From Actinomycetes bacterium (GTDB taxonomy: Bacteria > Actinomycetota > Acidimicrobiia > Acidimicrobiales > Palsa-688): a stretch of 15,090 nt of DNA. The notes under the pieces were generated by a model. That model saw only the letters and a program-made list of their open reading frames with translations. It made no database searches and was not told the DNA's origin. The DNA lies in NCBI GenBank assembly GCA_021816565.1, contig JAKAXN010000071.1, positions 1-15,090 on the forward strand, written 5' to 3'. Position numbers and translations under genes: made by a program. Numbering within the stretch: the first letter of the stretch is position 1; each line of letters starts with the position of its first letter. This document shows, one piece after another, positions 1 through 5,737 of the stretch.

Positions 1-1
1 C

Positions 2-382
2 CTGTTGCACAGGCCCATGCTCATGTGGCCGGGGACCTTCGGAAACCTGCTCCAGGTGGAGGAGTTCCAGGCGGACGGGAACCTGGTGATCAAGGCTGAG
101 ATCCCGGGGGTGGACCCCGAGCGCGACGTGCAGATCACCGTCGAGGACGACGTGTTGAACATCGAGGCGGAGCGCCGCGAGGAGGAGACCAGGCAGGAGA
201 AGGACTACTTCCACCGCGAGTTCCGCTACGGGTCGTTCCACCGGCACCTGCAGCTGCCCGAGGGCGCCACCCAGTCCGACATCACCGCCAGCTACCGGGA
301 CGGCGTGCTGGAGGTCAAGGTCGCCATGCCGAAGCGGCCCGAGACCAAGGCCGCGGCCAAGAAGATCCCCATCACCGCCTGA
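2..382 (+). CDS. Hsp20/alpha-crystallin small heat-shock protein (5' end probably cut by window)
   Basis: ATP-independent holdase chaperone of the Hsp20 family, which binds unfolding proteins in the cytoplasm as part of oligomers. The alpha-crystallin domain spans about residues 17-107, counted from the TTG at position 5. It includes the conserved AEIPGVDPERDV strand region, the REFRYGSFHR segment and the G-V-L motif (residues 100-102). The tail carries the I-x-I oligomerisation motif as IPI (121-123). The usual N-terminal arm of family members is longer and the frame is open to the first base, so the true start probably lies left of the window; TTG at 5 has no visible ribosome site. It converges on the Rv2004c-like gene. 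Family assignment is firm; the start is not. Confidence 0.9.
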   Translation: MLHRPMLMWPGTFGNLLQVEEFQADGNLVIKAEIPGVDPERDVQITVEDDVLNIEAERREEETRQEKDYFHREFRYGSFHRHLQLPEGATQSDITASYRDGVLEVKVAMPKRPETKAAAKKIPITA

Positions 383-404
383 CCCCGCAGGCCAGTCCGC
401 CGCT

Positions 405-428
405 GCGCCGCCCCTTTCCGGGCGGCGC
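405..428. terminator. Perfect GC hairpin between convergent genes
   Basis: A 9-bp perfect inverted repeat (GCGCCGCCC and GGGCGGCGC) with a 6-base loop CTTTCC lies 22 bases after the Hsp20 stop and before the stop of the opposing gene. There is no T-tract, so this is a GC-hairpin candidate for bidirectional termination, inferred from position and symmetry. Confidence 0.5.
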
Positions 429-496
429 CCCGGCGCGCCCCGCGCCCCGGTCGGCGGGCCCGGTCGCCGGGGCTCCGGGGCGGCGTCGCCGGGCGG

Positions 497-1960
497 TCAG
501 TCCCCCTGGTTGATGGCCTCCAGGATGACCTGCAGGGGCTCCTCCACCCCGGCGGAGGTGTCGACGCTGACGGCGTCGGTCCACGGCTCGAGGGCCGTCG
601 CCATCTCGTCGTGGATGGACGCGGTGGCGTCGGAGGGCTGCGCCCCGGCCCGGGCCCGCCGGCTTATCCGGGCCCGGGCCACGTCCTCCGGTACCCGGCA
701 CCGGATGGGCAGGTACTCCGCCAGGCTGCGCTCGGCCACCTCCCGGGCGGCGTCGCGCCAGCACTGGCGGATCCACGACGCGTCGACGATCACCGACCGG
801 CCGAGAACCAGGTGGAGCTCGGCCTCCTCCAGGAGCGCCTCGTAGACGGTGGCGGTCATCACGTCGGAGTAGATGCCGGCACCGAAGGCCGCCGATGCGT
901 CGGCCTCGGGATCGAGTCCGGCCAGCCGCTTGCGCACCACGTCCGATGACAGGACCGGCCAGCCGGTGGCCATCGCCAGTCGGTGGGCCAGCGTGGTCTT
1001 GCCGGTTCCGGGGAGCCCGCCGACGACGACCAGCCGCACCGTGGCCCTTCTCAGGTGGGCCACCGCCTGGGCCAGGAGGGCCCGGGCCCGGTCCACCTCG
1101 GCCCGGTTCCAGCGATCCCCGTCGGCGGCCGATATGGCCGCCACCTTGGCCCTCACCGTCGCCCGGTAGGCGATGTAGAGGTGGGCGAGCGAGTCCGGCC
1201 AGTCGTCGCCGGACAGCTCCCGGTAGGCCCCGAGGAACGTGACCGCCAGATCCGGGCGGCCCAGGTGCTCCAGGTCCATGGCCAGCGAGGCCACGTCGAG
1301 GAGGCCGTCGACGTGGCGCATCCGGGGGTCGAACTCCAGGCAGTCCAGGATGCGGGGTCCGTCGTCGAGGGCGAAGGTGTCATCGCACATGAGGTCCCCG
1401 TGCCCGTCGACGGCCGCCCCCCGGGCGATGCGCTCGTCGAAGAGCAGCCCCCGGCCGGCGATGTACATGGTGGCCTCCTCCCAGGCCGCGTCGACGGCCT
1501 CCGGGTCGACGACGTCCCGGCCGAGCACCCGCAGCTCGTCCAGGTTGGTCATCCACAGCTCGTTCTGGGCCGCTGCGGTGCAGTCCCGGTCGATGTCGCC
1601 GCCCCGCCGGGCCCGCATGTGGAAACCGGCCAGCGTGGCCGCCACTTCGGTGAGCATCGAGACCAGCGCCGGGTGGTCCCGCCGGACCAGCACCGACAGG
1701 CGCCGGCTGTCGGGCAGGCGGCGCATCACCACCACCGGTTCGCTCCGCCCGTCGGGCCCGGTGTACTCCCCGACGCCCTCGTACACGTCGGGGGCCAACC
1801 GGCGGTTCAGCTCCACCTCGTCCCGGCACGCCTGGCGGCGCCCCTCTACCGTGGAGAAGTCGAGGAAGCCGAAGCGGACCGGGCGCTTCACCTTGTAGAC
1901 CCGCTCGGCCGTGAAGATCAGGCGGGACACGTGGGTCTGGCGCGCCTGGAACTCCTCCAC
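497..1960 (-). CDS. Bifunctional APH-like kinase / AAA P-loop ATP-binding protein (Rv2004c-type)
   Basis: A 487-residue cytoplasmic protein with two nucleotide-handling halves. The N-terminal half (about 1-300) resembles aminoglycoside/choline-kinase-like phosphotransferases. It has the opening VYKVKRPV...GFLDFST typical of this family, with a candidate Lys at 23-25, then HGDL at 187-190 and ILDCLEFD at 204-211 in place of the usual Brenner and metal-binding motifs. The C-terminal half is a P-loop kinase-like domain with Walker A GGLPGTGKTT (314-323), then LSSDVVRKRL (337-346) and VDASW (392-396), as in the COG0645 kinases. The physiological substrate of this architecture is not known to me. 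M. tuberculosis Rv2004c, a DosR-regulon member, has the same layout and length (about 498 aa). GTG at 1960 is the first start after an in-frame stop (complement of 1988-1990), with a GAGGGA ribosome site about 15 bases upstream. It is transcribed divergently from a usp gene. Confidence 0.88.
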   Translation of the reverse strand: MEEFQARQTHVSRLIFTAERVYKVKRPVRFGFLDFSTVEGRRQACRDEVELNRRLAPDVYEGVGEYTGPDGRSEPVVVMRRLPDSRRLSVLVRRDHPALVSMLTEVAATLAGFHMRARRGGDIDRDCTAAAQNELWMTNLDELRVLGRDVVDPEAVDAAWEEATMYIAGRGLLFDERIARGAAVDGHGDLMCDDTFALDDGPRILDCLEFDPRMRHVDGLLDVASLAMDLEHLGRPDLAVTFLGAYRELSGDDWPDSLAHLYIAYRATVRAKVAAISAADGDRWNRAEVDRARALLAQAVAHLRRATVRLVVVGGLPGTGKTTLAHRLAMATGWPVLSSDVVRKRLAGLDPEADASAAFGAGIYSDVMTATVYEALLEEAELHLVLGRSVIVDASWIRQCWRDAAREVAERSLAEYLPIRCRVPEDVARARISRRARAGAQPSDATASIHDEMATALEPWTDAVSVDTSAGVEEPLQVILEAINQGD

Positions 1961-2100
1961 GCCCCGATCATCCGCTCCCTCCGTGCCCTACGGCAGGGTC
2001 CAAAGTCAGCTGCCGGGCGGATGGTGACATTCGACCGTATCGGCCGGCGGTCGGGCGCAGCAGGCTGTCAGGTAGGGAGAACCGCGGGAGGTACAGCACC
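1961..2100. promoter_or_regulatory. Divergent promoter region (APH/AAA gene and usp) with weak DosR-like dyads
   Basis: This 140-bp gap separates two divergent stress genes. Two stretches resemble the mycobacterial DosR box TTSGGGACTWWAGTCCCSAA. At 1993-2012 the core GGGTCCAAAGTC (1996-2007) matches 11 of 20 positions. At 2021-2040 the core GGTGACATTCGACC matches 12 of 20. The usp start is served by GGGAGG at 2086-2091, 9 bases before ATG. No convincing -10/-35 pair is visible. The DosR reading is an inference supported mainly by gene content. Confidence 0.3.
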
Positions 2101-2589
2101 ATGACCAAAGTGGACCGTGACACCATCGTGGTGGGCGTGGACGCCTCGGAGTACAGCGATGCGGCCCTGGACTGGGCCGCCGCCGAGGCCGTGCGCAGCG
2201 CCAGGCAGCTGCTCCTGGTCAACGTGTGGCACTGGAGCTCGAGTGTGGTCAACAGCCCCATGTCCCTCTTCGGCCAGAACGATCCCTACACCGCCGGCCG
2301 CCACGTCCTGGAGCAGTCGGCCCGCCGGGCCCGGGCGTCGGGGGTGACGGTCCTCACCTGGCTGGTCGAGGGTTCACCGGCCGGGGCACTGGCCGAGATC
2401 TCGGCCAATGCCGCCATGCTGGTGGTGGGCAGCCACGGGCACGGGTCGGTTCGCAGCTCCCTGCTCGGCTCGGTGAGCAAGGGTCTGGTCTCCCAGGCCC
2501 ACTGCCCGGTGGTGATCATCCCGCCCGGCCTGGCCGGCCCGCGCATCGCCCCGGTCAGCGGGGCCGTTTCCGCCGGCCGCCACGCCTGA
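2101..2589 (+). CDS. Universal stress protein (UspA family), ATP-binding type
   Basis: A single-domain Usp of 162 residues. The first strand TIVVGVDASEYSDAAL (8-23) carries the conserved Asp14. The glycine loop fits G-2x-G-9x-G-S exactly (G110, G113, G123, S124), the signature of Usp proteins that bind ATP. The closing strand CPVVIIPP (135-142) is typical. A non-conserved 20-residue tail follows. Usp proteins of this class act in the cytoplasm in growth arrest, hypoxia or redox stress. It sits head-to-head with the Rv2004c-like gene, reminiscent of the Rv2004c/Rv2005c neighbourhood in M. tuberculosis. Start supported by GGGAGG 9 bases upstream. Family certain, specific role unknown. Confidence 0.93.
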   Translation: MTKVDRDTIVVGVDASEYSDAALDWAAAEAVRSARQLLLVNVWHWSSSVVNSPMSLFGQNDPYTAGRHVLEQSARRARASGVTVLTWLVEGSPAGALAEISANAAMLVVGSHGHGSVRSSLLGSVSKGLVSQAHCPVVIIPPGLAGPRIAPVSGAVSAGRHA

Positions 2590-3022
2590 CGCGCCCGGCC
2601 CGCCCCCGCCGCCCCGGGTGCGGCCGCACCGGGGGCGACGCGAGGCCGACGCTGAGGCCGACGCGAACTGTTCACCGGATGTGCACCACGGTTCCCTGTG
2701 AACAGTTGACCCCCGTATTAGCCCCCTCAACTGTTCAGCGGACCCGGCCGTCCCTTTTTTCCGTGAACAGTTGACCCCCCAGATAGCACCCTCAACTGTT
2801 CACCGGGTTCGCCGGGACCCATCCAGTGAACAGTTCGCGCCGGTGCGAGGGGCCGGGCGGCCGCCCGCCCCCGCTGCGGCTGCCCGCCCCTCCGGCCCGC
2901 GACCGCCGCCCCCGCTGCGGTCGCGGCCGAGCCCCTGATAACCGCCGCCCGCCGGCCCGCCCGCCCCGACGGTGGCCGCCACCCGACCGCTCCCGCCGGG
3001 CCGGCCGGGATCTCGACTTCGC
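2590..3022. other. 433-bp gene-free region between convergent usp genes
   Basis: This gap between the stops of a rightward and a leftward usp gene contains the alternating repeat array (2666-2835) and then about 190 bases of very GC/C-rich sequence with short imperfect repeats such as CCCCGCTGCGG (twice, near 2869 and 2911). ORFs that cross it, including two whose translations start MNSSRR because they begin inside a repeat copy, have no recognisable domains and low-complexity Arg/Pro/Gly composition. I judge them spurious. Confidence 0.7.
2666..2835. repeat. Array of six alternating inverted 10-bp elements (BIME-like)
   Basis: AACTGTTCAC occurs at 2666-2675, 2729-2738 (ending CAG) and 2794-2803. 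Its reverse complement GTGAACAGTT occurs at 2698-2707, 2763-2772 and 2826-2835. Orientation strictly alternates. Centres are 31-34 bp apart (32, 31, 34, 31, 32). The two gaps between an inverted and a following forward element are both C-rich and equal: 11-bp arms TGAACAGTTGA and TCAACTGTTCA flank a 17-base loop in each case. The whole is thus about 2.5 copies of a 63-65 bp unit. A T6 run sits at 2755-2760. Possible readings are REP/BIME-type interspersed repeats, bidirectional terminators, or a phased protein-binding array. Confidence 0.85.
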
Positions 3023-3487
3023 TCAGCCCGGCGGTCCCGCCACTGCCAGGGGCACTATCAGCACCGGCCGGGCCGACGAGTTGGCCAGCCTGCTGCTGGT
3101 GCTCCCGAGCAGCAGGGCGCTGGACCCGCCGCAGCCCCGGCTGCCCACCACCAGCAGGTCGGCTCCTCCGGCGTCGGCCGCGTCGAGCAGGGTTTGCACC
3201 GGCGGTCCGTAACGCAGCTCCCGCCGGTGCGCCACGCCCGCCGTCCTCAACGGCTCGCACCACTCCCGGCTGAACAGCTCCTCGATGCGCTCGAGGTGCC
3301 CCTCCGCGGGGGCCGGCTCCTCTCCCGGCTCGAGGCGTTCCAGGAGTCCGAGGGCGTGCACCGCCACCACCTCGGCCCCGAGCCCGACCGCCAGCCGGGC
3401 GGCCCATCCGACCGCCGCCCGGCTGTTGGCCGAGCCGTCCACCCCGACCACGATGGTCCGCACCGCGGCCGGTTCAGCGGGGGCCAC
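3023..3487 (-). CDS. Universal stress protein (UspA family), second gene of a usp pair
   Basis: A 154-residue single-domain Usp. TIVVGVDGSANSRAAV (11-26) forms the first strand and nucleotide-binding Asp17. The loop GSRGCG...LLLGS gives G-2x-G-9x-G-S (G115, G118, G128, S129), predicting ATP binding, and PVLIVPL (141-147) is the closing strand. An acidic/Pro-rich insert (about 49-65) is specific to this copy. The GTG start at 3487 lies 3 bases after the TGA of the upstream usp gene, with no separate promoter space, so translation is probably coupled. It is the last gene of the leftward stress operon and ends beside the repeat array. Divergence from its neighbour suggests an old duplication rather than a recent one. 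Confidence 0.92.
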   Translation of the reverse strand: MAPAEPAAVRTIVVGVDGSANSRAAVGWAARLAVGLGAEVVAVHALGLLERLEPGEEPAPAEGHLERIEELFSREWCEPLRTAGVAHRRELRYGPPVQTLLDAADAGGADLLVVGSRGCGGSSALLLGSTSSRLANSSARPVLIVPLAVAGPPG

Positions 3488-3490
3488 TAC

Positions 3491-3907
3491 TCAGACCGCC
3501 TCCTTGACGATGACCACCACGGCGGCCCCCGAGTGGGTGGCCACGTGGGTGCTCACCGACCCGAGCAGCAGTCCGCTCAGCGCGCCGTGACCCCGGGAGC
3601 CGACCACGACCATCTGGGCGTCCGCCGCCCGCTCCTGGAGGACCTTGCCGGCCGCGCCCCGCTCCGCTACCGCGGTCCAGGCCACGTCCCGCCCGGTCAG
3701 GGCCTCCGACACCTCCTTCTCCAGGTGGGTCTGCGTGTAGTCGCTCAGCTCCTCGTCGGTGCCGAACTCGCCGGGCGTCCAGGCCCGCACCGCCTCCAGC
3801 GGCCAGTGCCGGAAGCTCGCTTCCTCGGCCGCCCACATGAGGGCCGCCCGGGACCCGTCCGAGCCGTCGTATCCCACGACGACCTTGTTGTGCCTCTGTT
3901 CTGCCAT
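3491..3907 (-). CDS. Universal stress protein (UspA family), first gene of a usp pair
   Basis: A compact 138-residue Usp. KVVVGYDGSDGSRAAL (8-23) supplies the first strand and Asp14. The loop GSRGHGALSGLLLGS satisfies G-2x-G-9x-G-S (G103, G106, G116, S117), so ATP binding is expected. It ends AVVVIVKEAV. The start is well supported: AAGGAGAA (complement of 3913-3920) lies about 7 bases before ATG. The leader contains a perfect 12-bp tandem duplication whose one end forms part of the ribosome site. It follows the ferritin-like gene by 43 bases and precedes the next usp by 3, consistent with one operon. Confidence 0.93.
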   Translation of the reverse strand: MAEQRHNKVVVGYDGSDGSRAALMWAAEEASFRHWPLEAVRAWTPGEFGTDEELSDYTQTHLEKEVSEALTGRDVAWTAVAERGAAGKVLQERAADAQMVVVGSRGHGALSGLLLGSVSTHVATHSGAAVVVIVKEAV

Positions 3908-3916
3908 GGAATTTCT

Positions 3917-3940
3917 CCTTCTGGGTGGCCTTCTGGGTGG
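3917..3940. repeat. 12-bp perfect tandem duplication at a ribosome-binding site
   Basis: CCTTCTGGGTGG occurs twice in direct succession (3917-3928, 3929-3940). On the coding strand the copy nearer the gene contributes the AAGG of the usp Shine-Dalgarno sequence. It fills most of the 43-base gap between the ferritin-like stop and the usp start. Confidence 0.9.
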
Positions 3941-3950
3941 CGGTGGCCGG

Positions 3951-4433
3951 TCAGTGCCGGGTGCGCCGGGCGTGGCGCCGGGCGAACTCGAGGATCTCGA
4001 TGTGCTTGGTGGTGTCCGCCTCCATCAGGCGGACCAGGAGATCCCAGAGGGTGGTGTCGGACACGTCGTTCATCTCCCGGCGCAGGTGGTGCAGCAGCCT
4101 GAGGTCCTGGCGCTCGTGGTCGATCAGCCGCTCGGACAGCTCGACTATCCGCGACGGGTCGGGCCCCCACCCGTCGAGCCGGGGGATCCTGGGCTCCCCC
4201 GGCCGCAGCTCGGCGTCGGCCCGCAGGGATTCGGCCAGGTCGGCGAAGAGCCGGTGGTGGCGGACCTCGTCCTCCACGATGAGCGATACCAGGTAGGCGA
4301 ACGCCGGTGACTGCGACTGCTGGGCCGCCTGCTGGTACTCGATGAGCAGCTCCCGTTCGTCCTGCTCGTGGGTGGTGAGATGCCCGTAGAGCGTCTCCTC
4401 CCAAACGCTGGCTCCGACCAGCTTGGCCGTCAT
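3951..4433 (-). CDS. Ferritin-like four-helix protein (putative di-iron fold)
   Basis: A 160-residue protein, almost wholly helical by composition, with no signal peptide or membrane segment. Carboxylate and histidine pairs are placed as in ferritin/rubrerythrin-like bundles: E23/E26/E28 in THEQDERELLIEY (21-33), E54-D55-E56-V-R-H59-H60 in the second helix, E107 with H115/H116 in the third, and E138 with H144/E146 in MEADTTKHIEIL. These could bind a di-iron centre, but I cannot name a characterised orthologue. I choose ATG at 4433 because AAGGAG (complement of 4439-4444) lies 5 bases upstream. A longer frame reaching 4541 would add a low-complexity Thr/Arg/Pro-rich stretch encoded by a direct repeat and is unlikely. 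It lies between ADH and usp in the leftward operon, suggesting a redox or iron role in stress. Confidence 0.68.
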   Translation of the reverse strand: MTAKLVGASVWEETLYGHLTTHEQDERELLIEYQQAAQQSQSPAFAYLVSLIVEDEVRHHRLFADLAESLRADAELRPGEPRIPRLDGWGPDPSRIVELSERLIDHERQDLRLLHHLRREMNDVSDTTLWDLLVRLMEADTTKHIEILEFARRHARRTRH

Positions 4434-4438
4434 GGTCT

Positions 4439-4444
4439 CTCCTT
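4439..4444 (-). promoter_or_regulatory. Ribosome-binding site deciding the ferritin-like start
   Basis: AAGGAG on the minus strand, 5 bases before ATG at 4433, argues for the internal ATG over an upstream in-frame start at 4541. Confidence 0.8.
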
Positions 4445-4449
4445 GCCGT

Positions 4450-4497
4450 CTGTCCGGGCCGTCTGTGCGGCCCTCTGTCCGGGCCGTCCGTGCGGCC
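4450..4497. repeat. 23-bp direct repeat, two copies, period 25
   Basis: A 23-base unit beginning CTGTCCGGGCC and ending GTGCGGCC occurs at 4450-4472 and 4475-4497 with one T/C mismatch. It lies in the 104-bp spacer between the ADH stop and the ferritin-like start, just upstream of that gene's ribosome site. Confidence 0.85.
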
Positions 4498-4537
4498 GGT
4501 GCCGGGTCGGCTGAGGGCCTCCCGTTGGGTGAGGTGG

Positions 4538-5581
4538 TCACGTCCTCGACACGAACACCTTCAACGCGCTGGTCTCTGCGGCCCGACTGAACACGTCGTA
4601 GGCCCGCTCGAACTCGTCGAGATGGAACCGGTGGGTGACGAAGCGCTCGGCGTCGAGCTGGTGTCCCCGGAGCAGCTTGAGGAAGGTGTCGGTGGAGTAG
4701 GCGTCGACCAACCCGGTGGTGATCGTGACGTCCCTGGTCCAGAGGTCCTCGAGGTGGAGCATGGCCGGCCGACCGTGCACGCCGATGTTGGCGATGCGCC
4801 CTCCGGGGCGCACCAGCTTGGTCGCCAACTCGAATGTGTCAGGTACTCCGACAGCTTCAATGGCCACGTCGGCGCCGAGGCCTCCGGTCACGCTCTTGAT
4901 CGCATCGAGGGGATCCTGCCTGGCGTTGTTGACGATGATGTCGGCGCCGAATTGCTTGGCTGCCTCGAGCCGGGCGTCGGCCATGTCCACCGCCACGATG
5001 TGCGACGGGCTGTAGAGCCGGCTGCCCATGATGGCCGACAGGCCGATCGGCCCGGCCCCGACCACGGCCACCACGTCCCCCGGCCGGACCTGGCCGTTGA
5101 GCACGCCGACCTCGTAGCCGGTGGGGAGGATGTCGGCCACCATGAGCAGCGCCTCGTCACTCACCCCGGGCGGGGCCAGGTACGTGGAGGTGTCGGCGAA
5201 GGGCACCCGCACGTACTCCGCCTGTGTCCCGTCGATGAGATGGCCGAGGATCCACCCCCCGCCGCTCAGGCACTGGCCGTACCTGCTCTCCCGGCAGAAG
5301 CGGCAGGTGCCGCAGGAGCTGATGCACGAGACCAGGACCCGGTCGCCGGGCTTCACCCGGTGTACCCCCGAACCCACGCTCTCCACCGTGCCCACGGCCT
5401 CGTGGCCGAGGATCCGTCCCGGTTGCACCTCGGGGACGTCGCCTTTGAGGATGTGCAGGTCGGTCCCGCAGATGGTGGTCGAATCGACCCGGACCACTGC
5501 GTCGGTATCGGCTTCGATCACCGGGTCGGGGACCTCGTCCCAGGACTTCCGACCCGGCCCGTGGTAGACGATGGCCTTCAT
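4538..5581 (-). CDS. Zinc-dependent NAD(P)-binding alcohol dehydrogenase (MDR superfamily)
   Basis: A medium-chain dehydrogenase of 347 residues, expected to interconvert an alcohol and an aldehyde or ketone. Catalytic zinc ligands are visible as C38 (in ICGTDLH), H60-E61 (GHEAVG) and D150, the Cys-His-Asp set also used by the Thermoanaerobacter brockii secondary ADH. The structural zinc lobe is complete: C90, C93, C96, C104. The Rossmann motif is G175-A-G-P-I-G180, and D199 at the end of the next strand favours NAD over NADP. Start: AGGAGG (complement of 5589-5594) lies 7 bases before ATG at 5581. An upstream in-frame ATG at 5626 lacks such a site and would add a non-conserved Gly/Ser extension. 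It is the first gene of a leftward operon with ferritin-like and usp genes. This fits redox balancing under low oxygen, though the substrate cannot be told. Confidence 0.92.
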   Translation of the reverse strand: MKAIVYHGPGRKSWDEVPDPVIEADTDAVVRVDSTTICGTDLHILKGDVPEVQPGRILGHEAVGTVESVGSGVHRVKPGDRVLVSCISSCGTCRFCRESRYGQCLSGGGWILGHLIDGTQAEYVRVPFADTSTYLAPPGVSDEALLMVADILPTGYEVGVLNGQVRPGDVVAVVGAGPIGLSAIMGSRLYSPSHIVAVDMADARLEAAKQFGADIIVNNARQDPLDAIKSVTGGLGADVAIEAVGVPDTFELATKLVRPGGRIANIGVHGRPAMLHLEDLWTRDVTITTGLVDAYSTDTFLKLLRGHQLDAERFVTHRFHLDEFERAYDVFSRAAETSALKVFVSRT

Positions 5582-5737
5582 CCGGCTGCCTCCTGACCGG
5601 CCGCCCGCGGCGGCCATATGGGTCAAACTACGGAGGGTCGGTTTGGGCCAGTAGGGCCGAACGCCCTTTTGCCGTAAGCCCGGAGGCGGTCAAAGTATCC
5701 TTCCTCTCTCTGGTCCAGTGGGAGGGCGACGGATCGA
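5582..5737. promoter_or_regulatory. Divergent promoter region (ADH operon and acyl-CoA ligase) with a DosR-like dyad
   Basis: 156 bp between divergent genes. At 5642-5661 an imperfect dyad (TTTGGGCC, four bases, GGGCCGAA) matches the DosR consensus TTSGGGACTWWAGTCCCSAA at 14 of 20 positions. It lies 61 bp upstream of the ADH start. An AT-richer stretch CAAAGTATCC (5691-5700) could contain a -10-like TATCCT for the rightward ligase, whose ribosome site is GGGAGG at 5720-5725, 12 bases before ATG. Promoter elements themselves are not convincing. Confidence 0.35.

Noticed and set aside
983..2104. Plus-strand open frame of 373 codons opposite the APH/AAA gene
   Set aside because: Antisense shadow of a gene with Walker A and HGDL motifs; no recognisable domain.
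2666..2835. CRISPR array
   Set aside because: Elements are only 10-11 bp, alternate in orientation and are separated by partly similar 21-24 base gaps; there is no cas gene nearby.
2666..2835. LexA/SOS boxes
   Set aside because: Some copies read GAAC-N-GTTC, but the actinobacterial SOS box has a four-base spacer (GAAC-N4-GTTC), and no promoter-facing gene lies beside the array.
2972..4102. Long plus-strand open frame opposite the usp pair
   Set aside because: Antisense to two clear Usp genes; low-complexity translation, no domain.
4434..4541. 36-residue N-terminal extension of the ferritin-like protein
   Set aside because: Encoded by a direct repeat and low-complexity; a good ribosome site supports the internal ATG at 4433.
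4490..5596. Plus-strand open frame opposite the ADH gene
   Set aside because: Shadow; the ADH zinc and Rossmann motifs on the other strand are complete.
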